34,876 nucleotides of DNA from Bacilli bacterium (GTDB lineage: Bacteria > Bacillota > Bacilli > Paenibacillales > NBRC-103111), in contig JAQBPR010000165.1 in assembly GCA_028287395.1 (NCBI GenBank), forward strand, positions 1 through 34,876, given 5' to 3'. The notes beneath the pieces are model-generated. The model saw nothing but the letters and a program-made list of their open reading frames with translations. It was not told the origin of the DNA and searched no databases. The translations under genes were made by a program, and so were the position numbers. Shown piece after piece: positions 14,611-23,917 of this stretch (its first letter is position 1; each line of letters starts with the position of its first letter).

Positions 14611-17600
14611 TCATAAATTGATCCGCTGGTGCTGCGGCAGGATGGCGGCAAAAGCCTCTATAACATGGGAATGACAAGTAAAGAGCATAATTTGATGCTT
14701 TTGAGCCACTTTTCCAAGCACAGCAATCGTATTATTCAAACGATCCCGATCAAAATTGACGAGAATATCATCCATAATTAACGGAAGCGAGGCTTTTCGT
14801 GCATATTCATCGGCTAACGCAAAACGCATAGAAAGGTACAACTGCTCCGCAGTTCCACGACTTAATAGACTGGAATCAATCGTCTGTCCGTTCGCGTTTT
14901 GCGCAACGATTCTTTTCTCGCCAAAAGGAACAAGGACTCGCGTATATTCGCCATTCGTGATTTGCTGAAAATAGTCTGAAGCTGCTAATAAAACACCCGG
15001 TTGACGCTCTCGTTCGTAAAGCTCACGCGCTTTTTTAAACAAGGCCGAGCAAAAGGAACGAGTTGCCCATTGTCCTGCTTGTTCATGCAAAATGGCCGTC
15101 TGTTCCTGCCATTGCTGCAATCGCTCCGAATGCTCTGCTCCAAGTTCCAATTTCTCCAGTTCATTGCGCTGCTTGCCGCGAAGCTCTTTCATTTGATCCA
15201 AATGCTGCTCAATCCCGCTTAATCTATCTGTATGTTCTACAATCTCTTGACGCAGCTCCTGCGGCGTTTTATCCCTCAATAAACCATCCAATTCTATCTT
15301 TCTCGTCAAACCGATAAATACATCCAATGCCGATTCAATTTGCTGTAATTCCTCATTGCATTCGAGTCGTTCATTATGTTGTCTGACATGAAGCCGAAAT
15401 TGCGGTTCATCTTCCGCCTTAGCTTCACCCCACAAAGCAATCATTCGCTGCTCATTTCGTTCATATGCTTCAGCTGCAAGCAACAGCTCTGTATCCGTTT
15501 GTTGAAGCTGCTGCTCCAAGCGCTGCTTTTGTTCGAGTTCAACAAGCGCTTTCTCGGCTGCTTCCTTCCATCTTTTCAAGGATAACGTGAGATCGGAAGT
15601 GTCTGAATCGCCCAGTAAACTTCGCGCTTGCCGTTCGAAGTCCGCTTTTTTGTACAGCAGGTTTTGCCGTTTAGCTTCGTTTTTATGCTTAAGCCCAAGC
15701 AGTTGCTGCCCTTGTTCGACTAATTGGAAAATTTCGAATACGGCTGTCGGCGCAAGTTCAGCGGATAGCTGCTGCTGCTTCAGCCATGCTCGCCACTCTT
15801 CCGTTAATTGGGTCAGCTTGGTCTCTAAGCTATGCAGCTTGGTAAATTCAAGTTCTTTATGCTGAAATAACAGCTCATAAGCATCCGCAGCCTCCCGAGC
15901 TCGTTGCTCGGTTATTTGCAGCTCCCTTAGTTCAATTCGCCAAGCCTCTGCCGCTTGCTGCAGCTGTTCAATCCATTCCTCTGCCTGCTCATCCGATATC
16001 CCCGTATGATTGACCCTGAATGAATTAGAAACTGCTCCCCTCACATCATTGAATCTATCACTTGTTGAAGCTGCTTGTGCGAAACCAACCCACTGCTGCA
16101 CACGTTCTTGGAAGCTTCTTTCTAATGGAGCTATTTGCTGCTCAATCCCTGCTTTTTCCGATTGCAACATAGTTGTTGGATGATTATATTCTTCTGAACG
16201 ACGCGATCGTTTGGGTGAATTTTTCGAAGCTTTATTCTTTCGTGTGAAAGCAAAAAACGTTACACCTAATAAAGCAATAAAGCTAATTATCGCCGGTATT
16301 TGCAGATCATATCGGTAAAAAAGCGCAGGTATAGCTATACTAAGCGCTAAAAGAAGCCACCATAGCTGTTTGAATAGAGATGGTTGGGTATGCATTAAAC
16401 TATCCCCGGATTGAAGTATATAATCCTGCTCACGCTGCTGCACATGCTGTAATTCCAGCTTCAGCTTCTGCAGCTGCTGAAGCTGCTTACGCAGCTGCGG
16501 TAACGCAGTGGGCAAAGCTTCCAGCTCTCTGCGTGCCGCTTCCGATGGTACCCGATTCAGATGATCGTTTTGCAGCTTTAGATTTATTTCGAGCTTAGCT
16601 TGCTGTCCCTTGGCCTCATTCACCTGTAAGCTGAGTCGCTCTATTTCAATGGAAACCCGTTCTTTTTCCCGCTCCAGCTTATCCCGCTGCTCGTGAAATT
16701 GCCGCACTTGCTCCCGATGAGATACCGTTACCGCATATTGGGCTAATGTGCTTTCACTCCAATGTGCTGCAATTTGACGCAATAGCTTGTCTATTTGCAG
16801 CTGCTGCTGTTCTAGTTCCACCCGCAATTCACTTTCTGTGAACTGATCGCTGCGATAGGCGCCTAAATGCTCAACCAATTGATTTAACTCAAGCTGATGC
16901 TGCAAAACCGTTGGGTCCGCTGTGATTTGGTTTAATTCTGTTTGCAGTCGGTGAATCACTTGCTGCAGCTTATCGATTTCAACTCTATATTGTTCTTTAT
17001 CTTTGTCCATATTTGTAAAACGCAGGAGTGCGTCCTCTGGGAAAGCTGTAAATTCAGGAAGCATAGCAAGCGCATGATGAATTTCATTTTTCCGCAGCCA
17101 ATGATTTCTTGCCTGCTCTGCCGCTTCACGCCAAGCCAATTCATTTCGCTGCTCACGAAGTCGCAAATCATTCGCAGCGATTTGTCCGTCCAACGCCGCC
17201 AAATCTGCTACACGATCATTATAACGACCCGCCTGTTCTTTACTTCGGCGAATATCAACCTCTTGCTCCTCCAGCTTTTGCAGCGTTTGATTGATCGCTT
17301 GGTTTTTGCCTCGCGGTCGAAACAGCTGCTCCATTTCTTGCGCCAGCTTGCGCTCCGCCGCAACAATTGTTCCCCCACGCGCGCCTAAGCCCGCGCTGTA
17401 CAAATAGCCGCTCAGCGCGTCGCTCTGCAGCGTGCGAACCTCCTGCAGCTCGCTGAGGCTAAAGGCGAACAGGCTGCGGAACAGCTCGCCTGTAATGCCG
17501 CCCAGCAGCGGCTGCAGCAGCTCGGCGCCGCCTTGCGTGCCGTCCGCGAGCGTAACGCGCACGCTCCCCCCGCCGGGGGAGCGTGCGCGGCTCGAGGCAG

Positions 17601-17862
17601 CGCCCTCGCGGCGCTCGACCCGCAGCACCTCACCCTGCTCGCTGACGAGGGTGAGGTAACCCCCTTGAGCCGCGCCGTGCAGCGGCTCAAATCTATCGCT
17701 GCCGTGCGGCGGAAAGCCAAAAAGCACGGCGCGGATGAAGCCCATCAGCGTGCTTTTACCCGCCTCATTGCGTCCGTACAGCACCGTCAACGGCTGATCC
17801 AGCTGCAGCGTCTTATCGCGCAGCTGTCCAAACCCATCTATATGAATCGCTGTGATTTTCAT
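14611..17862 (-). CDS. yhaN: YhaN-type SMC-like ATPase (SbcC-like)
   Basis: 1083 aa. Its ATG overlaps the yhaO stop (17859-17862). YhaN pairs with the YhaO nuclease in an SbcCD/Rad50-Mre11-like pair thought to act in DNA repair. Walker A is GRNEAGKST (30-38). The C-terminus holds an ABC signature region (LLSRGTAEQLYLSMRFALAD) and Walker B (LPLIMDDILVNFD). Between them lie long Gln/Glu-rich coiled coils. At the midpoint, residues about 499-515 and 522-539 are two hydrophobic segments, so the coiled-coil apex is probably membrane-embedded, as in Bacillus YhaN and unlike Rad50's zinc hook. Residues about 51-157 are encoded by a GC-rich island with hairpins. Confidence 0.9.
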   Translation of the reverse strand: MKITAIHIDGFGQLRDKTLQLDQPLTVLYGRNEAGKSTLMGFIRAVLFGFPPHGSDRFEPLHGAAQGGYLTLVSEQGEVLRVERREGAASSRARSPGGGSVRVTLADGTQGGAELLQPLLGGITGELFRSLFAFSLSELQEVRTLQSDALSGYLYSAGLGARGGTIVAAERKLAQEMEQLFRPRGKNQAINQTLQKLEEQEVDIRRSKEQAGRYNDRVADLAALDGQIAANDLRLREQRNELAWREAAEQARNHWLRKNEIHHALAMLPEFTAFPEDALLRFTNMDKDKEQYRVEIDKLQQVIHRLQTELNQITADPTVLQHQLELNQLVEHLGAYRSDQFTESELRVELEQQQLQIDKLLRQIAAHWSESTLAQYAVTVSHREQVRQFHEQRDKLEREKERVSIEIERLSLQVNEAKGQQAKLEINLKLQNDHLNRVPSEAARRELEALPTALPQLRKQLQQLQKLKLELQHVQQREQDYILQSGDSLMHTQPSLFKQLWWLLLALSIAIPALFYRYDLQIPAIISFIALLGVTFFAFTRKNKASKNSPKRSRRSEEYNHPTTMLQSEKAGIEQQIAPLERSFQERVQQWVGFAQAASTSDRFNDVRGAVSNSFRVNHTGISDEQAEEWIEQLQQAAEAWRIELRELQITEQRAREAADAYELLFQHKELEFTKLHSLETKLTQLTEEWRAWLKQQQLSAELAPTAVFEIFQLVEQGQQLLGLKHKNEAKRQNLLYKKADFERQARSLLGDSDTSDLTLSLKRWKEAAEKALVELEQKQRLEQQLQQTDTELLLAAEAYERNEQRMIALWGEAKAEDEPQFRLHVRQHNERLECNEELQQIESALDVFIGLTRKIELDGLLRDKTPQELRQEIVEHTDRLSGIEQHLDQMKELRGKQRNELEKLELGAEHSERLQQWQEQTAILHEQAGQWATRSFCSALFKKARELYERERQPGVLLAASDYFQQITNGEYTRVLVPFGEKRIVAQNANGQTIDSSLLSRGTAEQLYLSMRFALADEYARKASLPLIMDDILVNFDRDRLNNTIAVLGKVAQKHQIMLFTCHSHVIEAFAAILPQHQRINL
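17556..17690. repeat. Cluster of three GC-rich perfect inverted repeats inside yhaN
   Basis: Three perfect hairpins occur within 135 bp of coding sequence. The first is a 15-bp stem at 17556-17589 with a 4-base loop (arm GCGCACGCTCCCCC and its complement at its core). The second is a 9-bp stem at 17628-17656 (cctcaccct/agggtgagg). The third is a 9-bp stem at 17665-17690 (ttgagccgc/gcggctcaa). Over 17401-17700 hand count gives about 70% GC, against roughly 45% in the rest of the gene. The first hairpin encodes residues about 92-102 (RARSPGGGSVR). Confidence 0.85.
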
Positions 17863-19322
17863 TCATCCCACCCCGCATCCGCAGCCAAAAAGTCGATTGC
17901 CAGCTCTTGCGCCGCTTTTAACCATTCCTGTCGATCTTCGATTGAGAGCGTAGACAAATACTTGACTGCTTTTCCTTGCGCAAACATCGGATCTAACGTT
18001 TCCGCGCAAAACAGCCGAAAGGCTTCCTCATCCGCGAGAAGCGACTCCGAAATGCGCATTAAATCGCCTAGAAAGCTTTTTTGCTCCAATAACGCCGTTT
18101 GATCAACCTCCGAACCAGATTGGACCTGCACGGATTCAATCCAAACAAAATCGGCTTGCTCCGCTTCCAAAAGCAAGCTTTGCCCTGTGACAGTATCCCA
18201 AGCCGAGTGACCGCCAGCTTCAAGTGAAGCGTCCCAAGAAGCAGCTGTACCGACCCGCTTCGCTTCCTCCTCACGCAGCTCTGCCAACAATTCGGCTAAA
18301 TAGGTCCCTTTTTGCAGTACGGAATGCATGATACTCCGGCCTGTTAATGTTATGCGAACCACCGCTGCTCTGTCTTCTGCAGCTTCCCTCGTTAATTCCA
18401 GCTCGCGTTCCAAAAGTTCCTTTAATTCCTGTTCGGATTGAATCCCTTGGATCGAAACCGTTCTTTGCTGCCAACGTACCGCATCAAGCGGATGGAAAAT
18501 CAGCTTGGTTTCCCCATACTCCGTCACTTCTACAGCATAACAGCCCTTTGCGCCCGTCTCACGCACGCTGCGGCCTTGTATATTTCCTGGGTAAACGATA
18601 GCAGGCTCCGTATGAAGCACTGCTCGTGTATGTACATGCCCCAACGCCCAATAATCCATTCCGCTCTGCAATAAATCACGCTTCGAGCAAGGCGCATAAT
18701 TGGCATGGGCTTGATCTCCATCCACATTCGCATGCAGGAGCCCAATCCGATAAATTTCTTCCGCGCTAACGGTTCTATTTCCGCTTTCCGTCGAGCCCGC
18801 TTGTCCATTTTCCCAAAACACGTGACTCTGCAGTTTTTTTTGATCCTCTAATTTTTCCGCAAGCCTTAAAGCCAAATTTTCCGTTATCGCCGAGGTTGCA
18901 TAAGACATCCCATACACTTGTGCTACAATCCCTTTATCTTGGACGATAATCGGCATACATTCCACTTCCGCAGCAGAAAAAAAATGAACGCGCTCCGGCC
19001 AATGCAGCTTGGCGGCGCGTCCATCTTCGGGATCATGGTTCCCATGCACAATATAAACGGCAATACCGCTTGCAGTTAGGGTTTGCAGTGCTTTCTGAAA
19101 ACGAATTTGGGCACGCAGCGAGCGGTCTGTCAAATCATAGACATCCCCACTAATCAGCACAAAATCAACCTCTGATCGAATCGCCAATGAGACCAAATTG
19201 GCCAAAGCTATAAAAGTCGACTGACGTAAAATAGTACGAATACCCAAAGGCAGTGAAGCCATACCCGCAAAAGGGCTGTCTAAATGCAAATCTGCCGCAT
19301 GTAAAAAACGAAAGGCTTTCAT
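17859..19322 (-). CDS. yhaO: YhaO-type DNA repair exonuclease (Mre11/SbcD-like phosphoesterase)
   Basis: 487 aa. Metallophosphoesterase motifs are present in order: D-x-H in HAADLHLDSPF (D11, H13), GD in LISGDVYDL, GNHD in VHGNHDPED, a lone His in LLHANVDG, and GHVHTR. These bind two metal ions in Mre11/SbcD nucleases. The C-terminal ~200 residues form the capping/partner-binding region. It lies between a glycosyltransferase gene (9 bp upstream) and yhaN (4-bp overlap), so the nuclease and its ATPase are made together. It is somewhat longer than I recall for Bacillus YhaO, with the extra length in the C-terminal half. Confidence 0.9.
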   Translation of the reverse strand: MKAFRFLHAADLHLDSPFAGMASLPLGIRTILRQSTFIALANLVSLAIRSEVDFVLISGDVYDLTDRSLRAQIRFQKALQTLTASGIAVYIVHGNHDPEDGRAAKLHWPERVHFFSAAEVECMPIIVQDKGIVAQVYGMSYATSAITENLALRLAEKLEDQKKLQSHVFWENGQAGSTESGNRTVSAEEIYRIGLLHANVDGDQAHANYAPCSKRDLLQSGMDYWALGHVHTRAVLHTEPAIVYPGNIQGRSVRETGAKGCYAVEVTEYGETKLIFHPLDAVRWQQRTVSIQGIQSEQELKELLERELELTREAAEDRAAVVRITLTGRSIMHSVLQKGTYLAELLAELREEEAKRVGTAASWDASLEAGGHSAWDTVTGQSLLLEAEQADFVWIESVQVQSGSEVDQTALLEQKSFLGDLMRISESLLADEEAFRLFCAETLDPMFAQGKAVKYLSTLSIEDRQEWLKAAQELAIDFLAADAGWDE

Positions 19323-19331
19323 TCCCTCACC

Positions 19332-20456
19332 TCACTTACGATACCGTTCGTAAACCTTTGTCATCTGCGAGATGACACGGTTCATCGAATATGTTTTCTT
19401 GGCTTTTTCCCAAGCTGCTCTTGCCAGATTATAACGGAAAGAAGGATCGATAATTAATTTCTCCAAGGCATGAGATAATGCCGAAGCATTGCCTACTGGA
19501 ACCAGCAGCCCATTTCTGCCATCCTCAATTTGTTCGGCAATCCCACCTACATTCGTGCCTACCAAAGCCAGCAGACAGAGCGCAGCTTCAGCAAACACAG
19601 AACCAAATGCCTCCGCCTGGGAAGGCAGTACAAACACATCAAAAAACGGCATAAATTCCTCTGGATGAAGCATATAACCGTAAAATATCGTTTCCTCATA
19701 TATGTTCAGATCAACCGCCATTTTTTCCAATTCCGGACGCATGGGACCGTCTCCAATCAAATGCAATACAAAGGAATGTCCATTTTGCTTCAACAAGGAG
19801 CAAGCTTGAAATAAGATATCCAAGCCCTTAGCAGGCACTAAACGGCATACTGTAATAAACTGAGTTGTTGCGTTCTCATGAGGGAAAGGCCGGAATCTTT
19901 TCTCGTCGAAACCATTCGGAATGACCACAATCTGATCAAAGTCCTGAACATAGTCTGACAAATACGTTTTAAAAGAAACAGAAACGGTTACAATCCGATT
20001 TACCTTTTCTTCCATTTCGCGGTAGAGTGACGTTAGAAATTGATGCTCCAGCCCATTTTCAACAATTTTACCATTCAAAATAAGCTCCCGCTCATAACTG
20101 GAATGAATCGTGACGATAACAGGAATATCGGGAAAAAGCTGTTTCATGACTAATGCGGCAATCGGATGATGTGCGTGAATGAGGTCATAATCCTTGAGAA
20201 TGCGCAGCTTCGTCCACCATACATAGTCCTTATACGTTTGAATGTATTTATCAACCACTGGATTACCGGCAAATGGGCGCCAATCAAAAGTGGAGAATTC
20301 GAAGGCTTCAGTTCCTTTATTTCGTATCCGTTTTGGCAATGAGAACAATTCCATTTCCCATCCCTTCTTCAGATATCGTTCTTGTATGTAGGGTATCATC
20401 GAGGAAACCCCACCCGGCTGCTCTGGCGGGAAAAATAACGCTTGCAAAATATTCAT
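19332..20456 (-). CDS. Glycosyltransferase family 4
   Basis: 374 aa from ATG 20456, which has GGAGAG five bases upstream; the longer frame from 20486 contains that site. It is a GT-B fold enzyme that would transfer a sugar from a nucleotide-sugar donor at the cytoplasmic membrane face. The N-terminal acceptor domain has the PGGVSSMI loop (about 14-21) and DLIHAHHP. The C-terminal donor domain has VCRLVPAKGLD, GDGPMRPELE, and EAFGSVFAEAALC (the E-x7-E motif), then TNVGGIAEQI and GLLVP. Acceptor and sugar are unknown. It is the promoter-proximal gene of a unit with yhaO and yhaN, an unusual pairing. Confidence 0.87.
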   Translation of the reverse strand: MNILQALFFPPEQPGGVSSMIPYIQERYLKKGWEMELFSLPKRIRNKGTEAFEFSTFDWRPFAGNPVVDKYIQTYKDYVWWTKLRILKDYDLIHAHHPIAALVMKQLFPDIPVIVTIHSSYERELILNGKIVENGLEHQFLTSLYREMEEKVNRIVTVSVSFKTYLSDYVQDFDQIVVIPNGFDEKRFRPFPHENATTQFITVCRLVPAKGLDILFQACSLLKQNGHSFVLHLIGDGPMRPELEKMAVDLNIYEETIFYGYMLHPEEFMPFFDVFVLPSQAEAFGSVFAEAALCLLALVGTNVGGIAEQIEDGRNGLLVPVGNASALSHALEKLIIDPSFRYNLARAAWEKAKKTYSMNRVISQMTKVYERYRK

Positions 20457-20553
20457 GCGGTCTCTCCGATCATTACGTAGTTTCACCTTCTATTGTACCT
20501 TCTAATTTCACAATTTGCTATAATAGATAAAGTAGAAAAAATGGAGGTAAATA

Positions 20554-21714
20554 ATGAATCCGTCCCAATTGTTTGTTGGCAGAACCGGCCATATTTATTC
20601 TTCTTCGTTAATCATCATTATTCTAATTCTTATGTTATTTATGTCGTTTAGCTTATTCCTCAATCGTCGTAAAAAGGCCTACTTTTCCTTAACCATATCG
20701 TTATTTATCGTTGTTGTGCAGTATGTCCTGTTTATTTTAGTTGAAGCATTTTCTACGTTGAATCATGATCTAGCCGCTTATTTTGTGCAATTTTTAAAAG
20801 TTTTTTCATTTATTCTCATCAATATGGGGATCTATCAATTGTACAATCCTTCGCGTAAAAAACAATATTTTGTTTTCTACAGCAGCATCTTAGTCGCTTT
20901 TTTAGTATCTTTGCTTCATTTCTCTAGCAACGCTTCCTTTAAAGGTACAAACTCACAAATGGAATTTTCACAAAATATTGGTCTCGATTTATATTTATTT
21001 TTGCTGCTGTTTGTTTGTTATTTTAGCATTGCGCCAAGAATCGGGCAAAGCCAAAAATATCAGCTCGGCCTGGCCATTTATTTTTTCGTTGAGGTTGCCA
21101 ACTTAATCAATGTCTACATTTACGAAGCAGCGCAGCCTTTTTTATCCGGTATCACTAACTTTTTACCCGTTATTTACTACACGATTCTCTTTGTTATTTT
21201 GTTCGAACGTGTGGTCGAACTGCTGCAAGCGAGCTATACCAATTCGATCACCGATGGATTAACCGGTCTGTACAATCGACGTTATTTTGTCAATCGCGTT
21301 AATCAGTACGTAAAAAATGGGATTTCCGTTTCGATCATTTTTGCCGATATCGACAATTTCAAAAAACTGAACGATACAAACGGACATCAGCAAGGTGATG
21401 AAGCACTGCGTCATGTAGCTCAAATCATGAAGGAAGCCTCGGAAGAGGTGGGAATATGCGGCAGATTCGGCGGAGAAGAACTGGTGATTCTCGTTACGGA
21501 ACCCGAAATTTCGACAAGTGATCTGGCTGAATTGGTGCGGAATAGGATAGAAAAAGAAGCTGGCGTTACCGTTAGTATTGGGCATAGCCAATTCCGCTCC
21601 GGGATAACCGCTGAAACACTGATCAAACAAGCGGATGAAGCGATGTATAAAGCGAAATCAACGGGTAAAAATAAAGTCGTCAAATATTCTCGTCCACAAA
21701 CTTTACGACTCTAA
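20554..21714 (+). CDS. Membrane diguanylate cyclase (GGDEF)
   Basis: 386 aa, GGAGG six bases before the ATG, with a TATAAT-like -10 at 20519-20524. About six to seven N-terminal membrane helices (residues ~18-220) form a sensor of no recognised family. The GGDEF domain starts at ITDGLTGLYNRRYF, with ADIDNFKKLND and the active site GGEEL at 306-310, a catalytically acceptable variant. The expected RxxD inhibitory site five residues before the active site is absent, so product inhibition at that site is unlikely. No EAL or HD-GYP partner is in the window. It would make c-di-GMP from GTP in response to an unknown membrane signal. Confidence 0.9.
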   Translation: MNPSQLFVGRTGHIYSSSLIIIILILMLFMSFSLFLNRRKKAYFSLTISLFIVVVQYVLFILVEAFSTLNHDLAAYFVQFLKVFSFILINMGIYQLYNPSRKKQYFVFYSSILVAFLVSLLHFSSNASFKGTNSQMEFSQNIGLDLYLFLLLFVCYFSIAPRIGQSQKYQLGLAIYFFVEVANLINVYIYEAAQPFLSGITNFLPVIYYTILFVILFERVVELLQASYTNSITDGLTGLYNRRYFVNRVNQYVKNGISVSIIFADIDNFKKLNDTNGHQQGDEALRHVAQIMKEASEEVGICGRFGGEELVILVTEPEISTSDLAELVRNRIEKEAGVTVSIGHSQFRSGITAETLIKQADEAMYKAKSTGKNKVVKYSRPQTLRL

Positions 21715-21725
21715 TCCCTTTCAGA

Positions 21726-22409
21726 TCACTCTATTTCATAGTTAATTAATGAAAGGAGGTCCGAGAATGCTGTAATGATCCGATCTGCTCCGTTCAATTC
21801 ACTCTCATCGCCGAAAGCAGCGTATTTACAGCCGATGACATTTAAATGATTCTCTTTACCCGCCTCAACATCAGAAGAACGATCCCCTACCATCCATGCC
21901 GATTGGATATCGTATTCATCTAACAGCATACGTACAAGGGTGACCTTAGATTTCGTTGCAAATTCACCCGCACTATAAAGTCCTTCAAACAATGTATCCA
22001 GTCCTTTAGCATTGATCACATTCTTTACATAGGCCTCTAAACCATTGCTGGCTACAAAAAGTCGAATGCCTCGCGCCTTTAATGATGTCAATGTAGATTT
22101 AACATCAGGGTACAATGCTCCAACACCCTGACGAAGCTCATCCAGTTGATATTGAAGCAGAAGTTCATTTGCGCGTTCTTGAACTTGAGCCGATGCATTC
22201 GGGATTACGCGCGCCCAAATATCAGCTAGGAGCATACCTAAACTGCTTAGAATAAGACTTGTGTCCGGAGTATCTCCATCGTATAATCCTTCATCGCGAA
22301 GCTGCTTAAACAGCCGATGGTAAGCAGGTAATAATAATGTTTCGGTTTGAAAAAGCGTCCCGTCCAAATCAAAAATCATCGCTTCTGGGATATGATCCTC
22401 TGCACTCAT
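21726..22409 (-). CDS. HAD-superfamily hydrolase (phosphoglycolate phosphatase-like)
   Basis: 227 aa, AAAGGAG ten bases before the ATG. HAD motifs: I, FDLDGTL (about 13-19, both catalytic Asp); II, VASNG; III, Lys in TKSKVTL; IV, GDRSSDVEAG. A helical cap lies between motifs I and II, as in subfamily I. Likely a phosphatase or beta-phosphoglucomutase-like enzyme; the substrate cannot be deduced. It follows queC on the same strand with about 78 bp between, so it may be read from the que promoter. It converges on the GGDEF gene. Confidence 0.85.
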   Translation of the reverse strand: MSAEDHIPEAMIFDLDGTLFQTETLLLPAYHRLFKQLRDEGLYDGDTPDTSLILSSLGMLLADIWARVIPNASAQVQERANELLLQYQLDELRQGVGALYPDVKSTLTSLKARGIRLFVASNGLEAYVKNVINAKGLDTLFEGLYSAGEFATKSKVTLVRMLLDEYDIQSAWMVGDRSSDVEAGKENHLNVIGCKYAAFGDESELNGADRIITAFSDLLSLINYEIE

Positions 22410-22487
22410 CTGTTATAGGCTCCTTTATCGTCTGTTAACACATCAATCGCATGACCCGTTCGATCCAACACAAAGGTTTTTGTTAGC

Positions 22488-23186
22488 TTACGAGTGAGAG
22501 ACATAAGCAATCGGATCCTTCAATCCTGCATCGGCAAATCCTTTTAACCGAAGACGGCAGCTGTCGCATTCGCCGCATGCCTCGATTTGACCATTGTAAC
22601 ATGAGGTTGTCAGGTGATACGGTACTTTTAGCCTCAGCCCTTCGCGAATAATATCCGCTTTGGTCCATTGAATCAGCGGTGTGGCAATCTGCAGCTTATT
22701 TCCCTCTACACCTATTTTCGTTGCCAATGCGACGACTTCCTCGACTTTATGAATAAACTCAGGCCGGCAATCGGGATAACCACTATAATCCAGCGCATTC
22801 ACGCCAATATAGATGGCTTCCGCTACAGTCACCTCCGCATAGGAGGTCGCAATCGATAAGAACAGCAAGTTCCGTCCAGGCACATAAGTAACTGGAATTT
22901 CTGAGGTTTCCTCGATCTCTCCATGCGGCACTTCAATCGTGTCATCCGTTAATGCGCTCCCGCCAAAATCACGGAGAAAGCCCAACGAGATGACTTTAAG
23001 ACGTTGTTCAACACCATAATAGGCAGCAACTTTACGAGCATTTTCGATTTCTATACGATGTCTTTGTCCATAATCGAATGTAATGGGATAAAGCTCGTAG
23101 CCTTGCTCTTGTGCCAATCCCATACAGGTTGTACTATCTAAGCCGCCGCTAAGAATAATCACTGCTTTTTTTATTTTTTGACTCAT
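22488..23186 (-). CDS. queC: 7-cyano-7-deazaguanine (preQ0) synthase QueC
   Basis: 232 aa from ATG 23186, with AAGGTG upstream; the longer frame to 23249 has no site and invades queE. QueC converts 7-carboxy-7-deazaguanine to preQ0 using ATP and ammonia. The PP-loop SGGLDST is at residues 13-19. Other family segments are FDYGQRH, VPGRNLLFLS, GVNALDYSGYPDCRPEF and the zinc-binding Cys cluster CYNGQIEACGECDSC near the C-terminus. It is the third gene of queD-queE-queC. preQ0 feeds queuosine tRNA modification or DNA 7-deazaguanine modification. queF is not in the window. Confidence 0.95.
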   Translation of the reverse strand: MSQKIKKAVIILSGGLDSTTCMGLAQEQGYELYPITFDYGQRHRIEIENARKVAAYYGVEQRLKVISLGFLRDFGGSALTDDTIEVPHGEIEETSEIPVTYVPGRNLLFLSIATSYAEVTVAEAIYIGVNALDYSGYPDCRPEFIHKVEEVVALATKIGVEGNKLQIATPLIQWTKADIIREGLRLKVPYHLTTSCYNGQIEACGECDSCRLRLKGFADAGLKDPIAYVSHS

Positions 23187-23221
23187 TCGATTCACCTTTT
23201 CTATCCGAGTGTTGTAAAAAT

Positions 23222-23917
23222 TTATACGCCTCGTGTTGCAGGGTCCCAAATAATTTTATGCAGCTGCATGTTCAGCTTCACATGAGAGAGTCCATGCTCC
23301 AACATGAGCTCTACAAGCTTGGCTGGCCGCATAGTTTCCCATACAGGACTAAATAGCGGCAAAGCCGCGGTTTGATTGGCTTCTAATATTTGGAGTGCCG
23401 TCATGAAATCCGCATCGCTCGCGATGACAAATTTCACTTCGTCCTGCGCTCTTAAAACCGTAAAGTTACTATAAATCATTTGTTCCATTTCACCTGAATC
23501 CGGCAGCTTGAAATCCATAATATACCGAACCTTTGAAGAAGAAATTCGTTCAAGAAAATAAGTTAAATCAATCGCGCCATTCGTTTCAATATGCAGATCC
23601 AGCAAGGATTCGATTTCAAGTAAAGCTTCGATCAAAGCAAATGAATGCGCCCCGTACAATAGCGGCTCCCCGCCTGTCAAACATATATAGCGAGACTTAT
23701 ATTTTCTCACTTCCTGCACTATTTCATCGATAGTCATCATTTGTCCTGCTTGCTCAGGCGGATAACTATATTTGGTATCACACCAAGAGCAGCGTAAATT
23801 ACAGCCAAAAAGACGGACGAAGATCGTCGGAAAACCCGCCCGGGTTCCCTCGCCTTCTATCGTCTCGAAAATTTCTACCATGGGAATTTTAATGTCGCCA
23901 CGTTTCATCTCTAGCAT
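23222..23917 (-). CDS. queE: 7-carboxy-7-deazaguanine synthase QueE
   Basis: 231 aa from ATG 23917, with GGAGGAGC just before it. This start overlaps the queD stop by seven bases, so translation is coupled. QueE is a radical-SAM enzyme that ring-contracts 6-carboxy-tetrahydropterin to 7-carboxy-7-deazaguanine. The cluster motif is CNLRCSWCDT (C-x3-C-x2-C), preceded by ETIEGEGTRAGFPTIFVRL, followed by CLTGGEPLL (SAM-binding GGEP) and HIETNGAID. Length suits the compact Gram-positive form. Confidence 0.95.
   Translation of the reverse strand: MLEMKRGDIKIPMVEIFETIEGEGTRAGFPTIFVRLFGCNLRCSWCDTKYSYPPEQAGQMMTIDEIVQEVRKYKSRYICLTGGEPLLYGAHSFALIEALLEIESLLDLHIETNGAIDLTYFLERISSSKVRYIMDFKLPDSGEMEQMIYSNFTVLRAQDEVKFVIASDADFMTALQILEANQTAALPLFSPVWETMRPAKLVELMLEHGLSHVKLNMQLHKIIWDPATRGV

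Noticed and set aside
17533..18102. 189-aa plus-strand open frame and others across yhaN/yhaO
   Set aside because: These exist because the GC-rich island is poor in stop codons; no ribosome binding sites or domains, and both real genes run through on the minus strand.
22410..22487. Short coding-looking frame (VLDRTGHAIDVLTDD...) ending with an ATGA overlap at the HAD start
   Set aside because: Only about 20-25 codons, no start with a ribosome binding site, and part of the frame is explained by the HAD gene's own AAAGGAG site.
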